Shown here in pieces: positions 57,394-64,000 of a DNA stretch of 64,000 nt; position 1 is the stretch's first letter; each line of letters starts with the position of its first letter. Position numbers and translations under genes: made by a program. The stretch spans positions 1 through 64,000 of the forward strand of contig NZ_BANH01000013.1 of the NCBI RefSeq assembly GCF_000964465.1, given 5' to 3'. The notes under the pieces are model-generated. The model was not told the DNA's origin. It saw only the letters and a program-made list of their open reading frames with translations, and made no database searches. The stretch is from Gluconobacter thailandicus F149-1 = NBRC 100600. Lineage in GTDB: Bacteria > Pseudomonadota > Alphaproteobacteria > Acetobacterales > Acetobacteraceae.

Positions 57394-58311
57394 ATGGACC
57401 AGATCAGCCCCGATTTTGCTGAACTCGTTCGCCCGGATGTGCCTCATGATACGCTGAAGCGTGAGGCGAAGGCCTGGTTTGCATCTCTCCGGGACCGGAT
57501 CTGCGCGTCCTACGAGCAGCTTGAAGATGAAGCTGTCGAGGGAGGCTCGCAGGTTCTGCGAGACCGCACTGAAGCCGGCCGCTTTACCCGTACCGCATGG
57601 AGCAGGCCGGAAGGCGGCGGTGGCGTCATGTCGGTCATGCGCGGACGCGTATTCGAGAAGGTTGGCGTCAACGTCTCCACGGTCTGGGGCGAGTTCTCTC
57701 CCGAATTTCGCAAGAACATTCCCGGCGCATCCGAAGACCCACGCTTCTTTGCGACAGGCGTCTCCCTCGTTGCTCATCCCTGCAATCCGCATGTCAGCGC
57801 CGCGCATTTCAATACGCGCATGATCATCACGACCAAGGGCTGGTTTGGCGGCGGTGGCGATATCACCCCAATGTTCCCCGACAGCGCTGAAGCCCGCAGT
57901 GACGCGGACTACTTCCACAAGATGTTCGAAGCAGCCTGCAACAAGCATGATCCGGAACACTATCCGCGCTTCAAGGAATGGTGTGACCGTTACTTCCATC
58001 TGCATCATCGCGACGAACCCCGCGGTCTGGGCGGCATCTTTTACGACCAGTTCACAACCGGCAGCCTGGAAGGCGATTTTGCCTTCACGAAAGACGTCGG
58101 CATGGCCTTCCATGATGCCTATCCTGCCGTGGTTCGCCGCCGGATGTTCAATCCCTGGACCGAAGCCGACCGTGACGCCCAGCTCATTCGCCGTGGCCGC
58201 TATGTCGAATTCAATCTGCTCCATGACCGCGGAACACTGTTTGGTCTGAAAACAGGCGGCAATACCGAGGCGATCCTGATGAGCATGCCACCGGAAGTCC
58301 GCTGGCCGTGA
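57394..58311 (+). CDS. hemF: Oxygen-dependent coproporphyrinogen III oxidase
   Basis: Aerobic heme synthesis, two oxidative decarboxylations giving protoporphyrinogen IX. From ATG 57394, with GGGGAG upstream, it has 305 residues. Signature blocks are [46 protein letters not shown] and [18 protein letters not shown]. The stop overlaps the GTG start of the TctC-like gene (GTGA). Confidence 0.96.
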   Translation: MDQISPDFAELVRPDVPHDTLKREAKAWFASLRDRICASYEQLEDEAVEGGSQVLRDRTEAGRFTRTAWSRPEGGGGVMSVMRGRVFEKVGVNVSTVWGEFSPEFRKNIPGASEDPRFFATGVSLVAHPCNPHVSAAHFNTRMIITTKGWFGGGGDITPMFPDSAEARSDADYFHKMFEAACNKHDPEHYPRFKEWCDRYFHLHHRDEPRGLGGIFYDQFTTGSLEGDFAFTKDVGMAFHDAYPAVVRRRMFNPWTEADRDAQLIRRGRYVEFNLLHDRGTLFGLKTGGNTEAILMSMPPEVRWP

Positions 58312-59399
58312 CGGTCCCGTCCCCGACCCGCCGCGACTGCCTGAAAGGGCTGGCCCTGCTCGGCGCCGGCAGCGCCCTGCCGTCACTGTCCGCGCATGCA
58401 GCTGACATTCCTGATGCCCGCCTCCTTCTTGGCGGCACCATGGCATCCATTCAGGGGCAGTTTGGGGAACTGGCTGCGGGGGTTATTTCCCGCACACTCG
58501 GTCTTGATGCACCGCTCGAAATCACACCCGATATCGGTCAGGATGGCGTACGCGCCGCAAACCTTTTCGACGCCAATAGCGCGCCGGACGGGAGTACAGC
58601 CCTTATTGCTCCCGGCAGCGCACTGCTGGCTTCCCTGACCGGAGACCCACGCGTTCATTATGACTTCACCAGATGGACGCCCCTGCTGACAGCCCACACC
58701 ACAACCGTGGTCATCGCCAGAGCAGAACTGCACAAGACCCTCCGAAGCCGCCTCAAGGGCTTTTTCCACGATCATCCCGTGCGCCTCGCCGTCTCGCGTC
58801 CGACGGGGACAGAGCTGGATGCATTGCTGGGACTGACGCTTCTGGGACTTCGCCCCATTCCCGTTTCCGGCTTTGCCCGAACGGAAGAGGCCCTGGACGC
58901 ACTGGCTAATAACCAGGTCGATGCCGTTCAGCTTCTACCCTATACGCTGGGTGTTCCAGTTGAGGATGTCCTTGCCAGACTGCCCCCCGATACGGTTCCG
59001 ATCTATCATACGGGTGATCTCTCAGACACCAGCGCCGACAACATTCCAAATTTTCTGGAAGCCTACCAGCAGGCCCGTCACAGGCCGCCTGAAGGTGCGC
59101 TTTACAGGGCATGGCAGGCTGTTTCCGCCAGCACCTACACGGCCCTGACCGTTGCACTTCCGATGCTGACGCCGCCAGATCTGGTCAAAAGCTGGCAGAA
59201 AGCATGCTGGGATGCTGCCGTTGATCCAACAGTGCGGCACTGGGCAGAAAAACACCATTTCATGCTGGCAGCAGGCGCCAACGCCGCGCCGTTCCTGTCC
59301 CGAGCAACACCAGACATCGGAGCAATCCTTGCCCTGAGGCGCTGGATTGCCATGAACACTCCCCGCTGGCGGATCGGACAGGAAACACGCCCGATCTGA
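58308..59399 (+). CDS. TctC/Bug-type periplasmic binding protein with Tat signal
   Basis: A 363-residue exported protein. The N terminus has twin arginines ([19 protein letters not shown]) and AHAA, so Tat export is likely. The rest follows the Bug/TctC substrate-binding pattern (GGxxDxxxR-like start replaced by [20 protein letters not shown]), with a long binding-lobe sequence. TctA/TctB partners are not in view. The usual ligands are carboxylates; the substrate is unknown. It overlaps hemF by 4 bases, an unusual operon partner. Confidence 0.72.
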   Translation: MTVPSPTRRDCLKGLALLGAGSALPSLSAHAADIPDARLLLGGTMASIQGQFGELAAGVISRTLGLDAPLEITPDIGQDGVRAANLFDANSAPDGSTALIAPGSALLASLTGDPRVHYDFTRWTPLLTAHTTTVVIARAELHKTLRSRLKGFFHDHPVRLAVSRPTGTELDALLGLTLLGLRPIPVSGFARTEEALDALANNQVDAVQLLPYTLGVPVEDVLARLPPDTVPIYHTGDLSDTSADNIPNFLEAYQQARHRPPEGALYRAWQAVSASTYTALTVALPMLTPPDLVKSWQKACWDAAVDPTVRHWAEKHHFMLAAGANAAPFLSRATPDIGAILALRRWIAMNTPRWRIGQETRPI

Positions 59400-59402
59400 A
59401 AA

Positions 59403-59981
59403 TTAGCGGCGTTTCGTCCGCAACAGGATCCGGACAGACCCATGATTGGCCGAGTGTGGATGAACGACGGCCAGAACCATGGGTCGAATATCTGATCTCT
59501 GAAGCCAGAGCGGCAGTTCGCGGCGGATCAAACCGCTCGTGGCTCCGCTCCCGAGCCCCGTGACCACCTCGACACATCGCCAGTTTCGAGCCTTGGCGCG
59601 GTGCATGAACTCAATCAGGCGCTCGAACGCGTCCTGAACAATATATCCGTGCAGATCCAGCTTGGCATCAACCTTCAGATCCCCACGAGACAGGCGCTTC
59701 CAACTGGTATCATCCAGTCCAGGAGACCGGACACCCACCCGAAGATCCTGAGGTCTTGTCCGCCGTACAGTCGGGCGCGCAAGCATGGCCCTGAAGGACA
59801 GATCCCGTTCAGGCGGCACAACCGCTGCAGGCGTTGATCTCTTTAAGCCGAGATCTTCCTTGGCCTTTTTAGGAACTGGAGGTAGCTGTGGCTTGGCCTG
59901 AGCGGGATGTATGGGAGCGATGTCACGCACGACCATGCGCCACAAAGCCACCTCCTCCTCCTTCAGAACCCGTTTTGCCAC
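59403..59981 (-). CDS. Smr domain protein
   Basis: About 192 residues from a GTG at 59981 (VAKRVLKEEEVALWRMVV) preceded by GGAG. An unstructured Pro/Lys-rich middle leads to a C-terminal Smr domain: KLDLHGYIVQDAFERL, VVTGLGSGATSGLIRRELP, and AVVHPHSANHGSVRILLRTKR. Smr domains bind or cut DNA/RNA junctions. The frame stays open to 60275, but the extra N-terminal codons lack conservation and would run over the cas3 promoter region. Confidence 0.85.
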   Translation of the reverse strand: MAKRVLKEEEVALWRMVVRDIAPIHPAQAKPQLPPVPKKAKEDLGLKRSTPAAVVPPERDLSFRAMLARPTVRRTRPQDLRVGVRSPGLDDTSWKRLSRGDLKVDAKLDLHGYIVQDAFERLIEFMHRAKARNWRCVEVVTGLGSGATSGLIRRELPLWLQRSDIRPMVLAVVHPHSANHGSVRILLRTKRR

Positions 59982-60144
59982 ACACACTCCATCGGAAACC
60001 GACCCCGGTCGCGCAAACCGCAACAAACCTGCGAAACGTGTAACTGCTTCCACGGCTCTCGAACAATGGGAAAAGACTGAATTTCCCGATCTTGCCTCGC
60101 AAGAAACAATCCCGTCTGATGAGCTCGGACGGGAGCATAACGGA

Positions 60145-62820
60145 ATGGATTTGACGGATCTGGCCCAGTTCTGGGCCAAGACGGACACGCAGGCAGCAGC
60201 GGAATGCCCCATGCATCCTGTCGTAGCGCATTCGCTGGATGTGGCAGCCGTCGCCATGAACCTGCCAGAAACCATGCTCCCTCAAATAGACAATCACCCT
60301 ATCGACCGCAGGCTCCTGGGATTTCTCGCCAGCCTGCACGACATCGGCAAACTGGGAGCAACCTTCCAGTTTCTTAGACCGGACCTTTGGCCGACCGCTC
60401 TTGAAGCAACGCCCGCAGCCATTCCTCCCGGCCCGCGCCATGACGCCGCAGGCTTGCAGATTCTGGGGCAGCTAAGCACACACCCTGTTCTGAAAATCCT
60501 CTTCCCTGACTGGTCCCTCTCGGAAAAGCTCCGGGTCCTTGCGGGTGTTGCGGGCCATCACGGCAAACCGCTCAACCGCGCCTATCAGCGCCCCGCAAAC
60601 CTGACCCCGCTTGACGAAAATACTCTGAATGCCGCCAGAATTTTCCTGGATGTCATGGCCTCTCTTTTCCAGCCTCCATCTTTTCCTGGAGACTTTTCAG
60701 AAGACGCCATGGATGCGTTGGCCTGGAGACTGGCGGAATGCCTTCCCGTGGCAGACTGGATAGGCTCAAACCGCACATGGTTTCCCTATGCCACTCCCCA
60801 CACCCTAACAGACCCAGCCGACTATTTCTGGAACAAAGCCCTCCCTCAGGCCCAGAAAGCCATTTTTAAGGCCGGACTTGGACCCGTTCGCACCCGCCCG
60901 TTCCAGAGCGCGAAAGACCTTCTCCCCCATCTTGAAAATCACGCCCTTTCTCCGTTGCAGCGCTGGGCAGAAACCACATCCCTTCCTGACGGCCCCGCAT
61001 TAATCGTCATCGAAGACATGACCGGAAGCGGCAAAACGGAAGCAGCGCTCATCCTGTCCCATCGGCTGATTGCGCGGGGACACACCAACGGAGTGTTTCT
61101 TGCTCTGCCGACCATGGCGACAGCCAATGCAATGTTCGACCGCGTCGCCGCTGCCTACGGGAAGATGTTTCACCCTGCGGATCGTCCCTCCCTTGCGCTG
61201 GCGCATGGCAAAGCCCGCCTTTCCGAGCGATTTACGCAGACGATCCTTTCGGAAAAATCACTTTCCTCCTCCGCAGGCATCCGCAAACAGCCCGGAGAGT
61301 CCGCGTGCATGGAATGGCTGGCGTCCGAAAACCGTCGCGCCCTGCTGGCGCAGGTAGGCGTCGGCACCATTGATCAGGCCCTCATGGCGGTCCTGCCGGT
61401 CCGTTACACAACCATCCGGCGACAGGGTCTGACCGGCAAGATCCTGTGCATTGATGAAGCCCATACTTTCGACGCTTACATGAACGAGGAAATGAAGGAA
61501 CTCCTCACCCTTCATGCCTCCAGAGGCGGATCAGCCATTCTCCTGTCTGCCACCCTCTCCCACGCACTCAGAACCACGCTGGTCAATGCGTTCCGCAAAG
61601 GGCTGAACCTCCCGGCCACAACCCTGCAAGACACGCATTACCCACTGACTACACTGGTGTCTGGAACAGCCGCTCCCGTAGAAACACCCTGTGAACCCCG
61701 CCCCGGACTGGGAAGAACCGTTACGCTCAACCGGCTGTCAGATGTCGGGGAAGCCGAAACCCGCGTCATAGAACTTGCAGAAACCGGAAGTGCCATCGCC
61801 TGGATCCGGAACACCGTTGATGAGGCCATCGCAAGTGCCGAATCTCTTCGGGCAAAAGGACTGAAAGTCCAGCTTTTCCATGCGCGCCTCGCCATGGTGG
61901 ATCGGTTCGAAATCGAGCAGGATATTCTCCGAAAATTTGGAAAGAATTCGTCACCCGATCAACGCGCTGGCGTTCTGGTGTCCTCACAGATCTTGGAGCA
62001 GTCTCTTGATCTCGATTTTGATGCGCTCATCACAGACCTTGCCCCCGCAGATCTCCTGATCCAGAGAGCCGGGCGGCTGTGGCGCCATCACCGCGAAGAC
62101 CGACCTGTCGATTATCCGCAACTGGACATTCTTTCCCCATCCCCCGTTTCAGATCCGGATGCAAACTGGATCCGCCGTGTTCTGCCCGGAACAGCAGCCG
62201 TTTATCGAGACCCGTCCCTGCTCTGGCGCACGGCTCGCGCGCTATTTGCACGCAACGTTCTCCAAACCCCGAAAGACGTTCGCCCCATCATTGAAGAAGT
62301 TGCCGACACCGCATCGCCCGGCAGCGTTCCTGCCGCACTTGAAAAAGAGATGCTCACAACACAAGGCAAAAACCTCAGCGCGCAGGGACTAGGCCGGCAG
62401 ACGGTTCTGAAAACGGGAGAACCCTACGACCCCGGAACGGGCCAGTGGGACACCGATCTGCAAGCCCGCACACGACTGGAAACAGACCCGACAGTCATCG
62501 TCCGTCTCGCCCTTCTAAGAGACGGTGTCATCCACCCTTATGCAGAGGACGCTGATCCTTCACAGGCATGGGCACTCTCGGAAATCCGTGTGGCCCGCAG
62601 ACGCCTGAAATCCTGCCCTCCCCCGGAAGGCTTACAGACTGCCATCGAAACTATCCGCGCCTCCTGGTCCCGCTGGGAGCGGGATGCGGTGGAGGATATT
62701 CTTGTACTTGTTTTGTTTGAGAGTGTGGATGGTGGCTTTGAGGGGAGAGGCTTGGACAAGGATGACAATGCTCTGATGCTTCAGTATCATAAAGCTACTG
62801 GGTTGATGTTCCCCGCATAA
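60145..62820 (+). CDS. cas3: Cas3 HD nuclease-helicase, type I-E
   Basis: An 891-residue effector nuclease that degrades DNA after Cascade recognition. The HD nuclease part has HPVVAHSLDVAA and SLHDIGKLG (H65, D66). The helicase has DMTGSGKTEAALI, IDEAHTFDAYM, LLSATL and IQRAGRLWRHHRE. ATG 60145 with GGGAG upstream gives the usual length; an open frame from 59911 adds 78 non-conserved residues. The last 40 codons are AT-richer than the rest. The stop TAA is inside the first CRISPR-like repeat, and a promoter is embedded in the 3' end. Confidence 0.95.
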   Translation: MDLTDLAQFWAKTDTQAAAECPMHPVVAHSLDVAAVAMNLPETMLPQIDNHPIDRRLLGFLASLHDIGKLGATFQFLRPDLWPTALEATPAAIPPGPRHDAAGLQILGQLSTHPVLKILFPDWSLSEKLRVLAGVAGHHGKPLNRAYQRPANLTPLDENTLNAARIFLDVMASLFQPPSFPGDFSEDAMDALAWRLAECLPVADWIGSNRTWFPYATPHTLTDPADYFWNKALPQAQKAIFKAGLGPVRTRPFQSAKDLLPHLENHALSPLQRWAETTSLPDGPALIVIEDMTGSGKTEAALILSHRLIARGHTNGVFLALPTMATANAMFDRVAAAYGKMFHPADRPSLALAHGKARLSERFTQTILSEKSLSSSAGIRKQPGESACMEWLASENRRALLAQVGVGTIDQALMAVLPVRYTTIRRQGLTGKILCIDEAHTFDAYMNEEMKELLTLHASRGGSAILLSATLSHALRTTLVNAFRKGLNLPATTLQDTHYPLTTLVSGTAAPVETPCEPRPGLGRTVTLNRLSDVGEAETRVIELAETGSAIAWIRNTVDEAIASAESLRAKGLKVQLFHARLAMVDRFEIEQDILRKFGKNSSPDQRAGVLVSSQILEQSLDLDFDALITDLAPADLLIQRAGRLWRHHREDRPVDYPQLDILSPSPVSDPDANWIRRVLPGTAAVYRDPSLLWRTARALFARNVLQTPKDVRPIIEEVADTASPGSVPAALEKEMLTTQGKNLSAQGLGRQTVLKTGEPYDPGTGQWDTDLQARTRLETDPTVIVRLALLRDGVIHPYAEDADPSQAWALSEIRVARRRLKSCPPPEGLQTAIETIRASWSRWERDAVEDILVLVLFESVDGGFEGRGLDKDDNALMLQYHKATGLMFPA
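62762..62790 (+). promoter_or_regulatory. Sigma70-type promoter inside the cas3 3' end
   Basis: ATGACA (62762-62767), 17-base spacer, TATCAT (62785-62790): each box matches the consensus at five of six positions, with ideal spacing. Transcription would start near 62796-62798, about nine bases before the first CRISPR-like repeat. The boxes lie in cas3 coding sequence with AT-rich codons. Confidence 0.65.
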
Positions 62821-62897
62821 GCGGGGATGAACCGTTCTATTCCTGATCTAAGGCAGGTTCTTCAAACTCTGTTCCCCGCGAAAGCGGGGATAAAATC
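62797..62897 (+). ncRNA. Candidate crRNA-like regulatory RNA (CreR type)
   Basis: Predicted RNA from the embedded promoter through two repeat-like units. The first unit keeps the stem CCCCGC-ATAA-GCGGGG and an intact 5' handle ATGAACCG (E. coli type I-E handle is ATAAACCG). The second keeps the stem CCCCGC-GAAA-GCGGGG, needed for Cas6e cutting, but has lost the handle, which a last repeat does not need. The spacer-like part starts at 62835. No terminator follows, so the transcript may continue towards cas8e. It could also be released from the cas3 mRNA. Confidence 0.7.
62806..62897 (+). CRISPR. Two-repeat degenerate type I-E mini-array between cas3 and cas8e
   Basis: Repeat-like units at 62806-62834 and 62869-62897, matching the type I-E pattern TGTTCCCCGC-n4-GCGGGGAT. 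They differ from each other in the loop and at the 3' end (GAACCG against AAAATC). The repeat-to-repeat distance is 63, not the usual 61, a two-base offset. With one spacer and non-identical repeats it is not an adapting array. The first unit overlaps the cas3 stop codon. Confidence 0.75.
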
Positions 62898-62898
62898 T

Positions 62899-62933
62899 AA
62901 GTTCTAATCTTATTCTAAACGCAGATTCAAGAA
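62899..62933 (+). promoter_or_regulatory. AAG PAM and partial protospacer matched by the crRNA-like spacer
   Basis: AAG at 62899-62901 is followed by TTCTAATCTTATTCTAA. The spacer begins TTCTATTCCTGATCTAA. Thirteen of 17 positions agree. The mismatches are at 6, 9, 11 and 12; positions 6 and 12 are flipped out in type I-E R-loops. Similarity ends after position 17. The site is upstream of cas8e, where a cas operon promoter is expected. Confidence 0.65.
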
Positions 62934-63281
62934 AATCATTGATTTGTTAATCTTTTCATTCATTCTCCCATGAGGTGGTTCAGCCCCGATTCGAGTCTCA
63001 ACGCTGAACCACCTTCGCAAACACAAAGAGAATTTATGCCCCTCATATCCGGAGCGACTTCCCATCACCCCTCCCGGGAGGAAAGAGTAAGAAGCAGGTC
63101 GCTATCCAGTTTAACGCCTTTGCGCCCTACTCCGCAAAAATATTTTCTCTTTCATTTTCCTCAAATCCTGATTTCAACCAGTATTATCTTTCTGACCTTC
63201 CATGTTTTGGAATCATGTGTTCCTACTATCAAAATAAGCGCGAATATCTCCGTAATTTTCCATACCCACGGAATTTCATAA
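62934..63281 (+). other. AT-rich leader region of cas8e
   Basis: About 350 bases before the cas8e ATG. It holds a TTGATT hexamer at 62939-62944 without a good -10 partner. It also has a 12-base perfect inverted repeat AGGTGGTTCAGC / GCTGAACCACCT (62973-62984 and 63003-63014). One open frame (62970-63281, 103 codons; inner ATG at 63036) ends TAA directly against the cas8e ATG. That frame has no recognisable family and poor codon bias, so I do not call it a gene, though it could act as a leader peptide. Confidence 0.45.
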
Positions 63282-64000
63282 ATGTTTGATTTGATAAAAA
63301 CATCTTGGATTCCAATCCGACGAAGATCCGGCAAGAAGGAGATTATCCGTCCTTCCCAGATTGTCGAAAACATTGAAACCGATCCAGTTGTTGACTTCGA
63401 TTGGCCCCGCGTTGACTTTCAGATTGCCAGTATCGAGTTCATGATCGGTCTACTGGCAACGGCCTTCCCGCCCGCCACTGAACGGAAATGGCGTACTCTC
63501 TGGCACACACCTCCCACACCGGAGAATTTGGAAGCCGCGTTTACCCCCATGCAGAAAGCGTTCGATCTGGATGGCCCCGGTCCACGCTTCCTTCAGGATT
63601 TCGAGCCTCTTTCAAGCGGAATGGAGCCAATCGAGCGCCTTCTGTTCGAAGCGCCCGGCGATCAGACGGTCAAGAAGAACATGGATCTTCTCAACCATAG
63701 AAACCGGGTACAGCGCATGGGGCGTCCGGCAGCCGCCATGGCGCTCTACACAATGCAGTCCTGGGCGCCATCAGGCGGCAAAGGAAATCGGACCGGCCTT
63801 CGCGGAGGAGGCCCCCTTATCACCTTTGTAACCCCTGCCGATCGTGACACGCTCTGGCATCGGTGTTGGGCAAACGTGCCGTTGGGCACTCCGCCCACCG
63901 AAGCAGAACTGCCCAAAGTGTTTCCATGGCTGGCCCCAACGCTGACTTCGGAGAAGAACCTTGAGATCCAGCCGGAACTGAATGCTCATCCCTTGCAGGC
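63282..64000 (+). CDS. casA: Cas8e (CasA/Cse1), Cascade large subunit, 5' part
   Basis: The first 239 codons of the type I-E large subunit, which reads the PAM and recruits Cas3; the frame is open at the window end. It starts MFDLIKTSWIPIRRRSG, has FQIASIEFMIGLLATAF and GPRFLQDF, and the characteristic LLNHRNRVQRMGRPAAAMALYTMQ. SWAPSGGKGNRTGLRGGGPL covers the loop before the PAM-reading region. The ribosome site is weak (GGA 10 bases upstream); TAAATG joins the upstream open frame. The remaining cas genes (cas11, cas7, cas5, cas6e, cas1-2) are expected downstream. Confidence 0.93.
   Translation, partial: MFDLIKTSWIPIRRRSGKKEIIRPSQIVENIETDPVVDFDWPRVDFQIASIEFMIGLLATAFPPATERKWRTLWHTPPTPENLEAAFTPMQKAFDLDGPGPRFLQDFEPLSSGMEPIERLLFEAPGDQTVKKNMDLLNHRNRVQRMGRPAAAMALYTMQSWAPSGGKGNRTGLRGGGPLITFVTPADRDTLWHRCWANVPLGTPPTEAELPKVFPWLAPTLTSEKNLEIQPELNAHPLQ

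Noticed and set aside
59911-60144. N-terminal extension of Cas3 by 78 residues
   Set aside because: The added residues are Ser/Thr/Arg-rich without family similarity and overlap the divergent Smr gene. ATG 60145 has a ribosome site and gives normal length.
62806-62897. Ordinary CRISPR array
   Set aside because: Only two non-identical repeats with a 63-base period and one spacer. The real array is probably beyond the window; this unit is better read as a regulatory guide.
62973-63014. tRNA-like element, because of GATTCGAGTC
   Set aside because: The loop resembles a T loop, but the flanking bases do not form a T stem and no acceptor or anticodon arm is present. It is a plain inverted repeat.
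62970-63281. 103-residue gene upstream of cas8e
   Set aside because: No family and poor codon bias, and it contains a hairpin. Kept only as a leader-frame observation.

Overview
The window looks like chromosome of an acetic acid bacterium (Acetobacteraceae, most like Gluconobacter). The base composition is GC-rich. The gene set supports this: a cytochrome bo3 ubiquinol oxidase operon (cyoABCD), an archaeal-type class I lysyl-tRNA synthetase, the alphaproteobacterial block hda / purM-purN / ppk-ppx, an Suv3-like helicase with an S4 protein and FdxA, and lysA followed by a DUF4175 (TIGR02302-type) protein. The genus is an inference from gene content only.

Layout: 1-5.8 kb has a tRNA-Arg(ACG) 3' end, an orphan receiver protein, a secreted serine protease coupled to cytidine deaminase, and lysA-DUF4175. 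5.8-14.9 kb has an acid phosphatase, an MFS exporter, CDP-diacylglycerol pyrophosphatase, ppx, ppk, hda and purMN. 14.9-18 kb is an AT-rich insert with a GT2 glycosyltransferase and a DUF2142 membrane protein. 18-24 kb has ndk, an ABC-F ATPase, a Hint-domain protein, an AI-2E family transporter and a MerR regulator. 24-28.5 kb has surface-polysaccharide genes (DegT aminotransferase, CapD-like dehydratase, MraY/WecA-like sugar-phosphate transferase). 28.5-34 kb has a MarR regulator with a clear operator, an M17 aminopeptidase and the helicase-S4-ferredoxin run. 34-39 kb is the cyo operon. 39-46 kb has a BI-1 family protein, ThpR, a UDG, MarC, a shortened MprF and class I LysRS. 46-54 kb has a DinG-like helicase, a TonB receptor and groESL with a CIRCE element. 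54-60 kb has small metabolic genes (dienelactone hydrolase, SDR, mtnP, hemF, a TctC-like binding protein, Smr). 60-64 kb is the start of a type I-E CRISPR-Cas locus: cas3, a gap, and the 5' part of cas8e (casA/cse1).

The most striking signal is in the cas3-cas8e gap. Two degenerate type I-E repeats flank one spacer-like segment, and the first repeat overlaps the cas3 stop codon. A good sigma70-type promoter (ATGACA-N17-TATCAT) lies inside the cas3 3' end, a few bases before the first repeat. The first 17 spacer positions match a site just downstream of the second repeat at 13 positions. That site has a canonical AAG PAM, and two of the four mismatches fall at positions 6 and 12, which do not pair in Cascade R-loops. 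This is the architecture expected of a crRNA-like regulatory guide (CreR/CreA type) that would let Cascade repress its own operon. It is inferred from sequence and has not been tested.

Other points of interest are a long perfect palindrome in front of marR, an MprF with a shortened synthase domain beside LysRS, a ThpR whose second HxTx motif has Ser for His, phased GTTAC repeats upstream of the TonB receptor gene, clustered dyads upstream of cyoA, and a Hint-domain protein with a His/Ser-rich leader.
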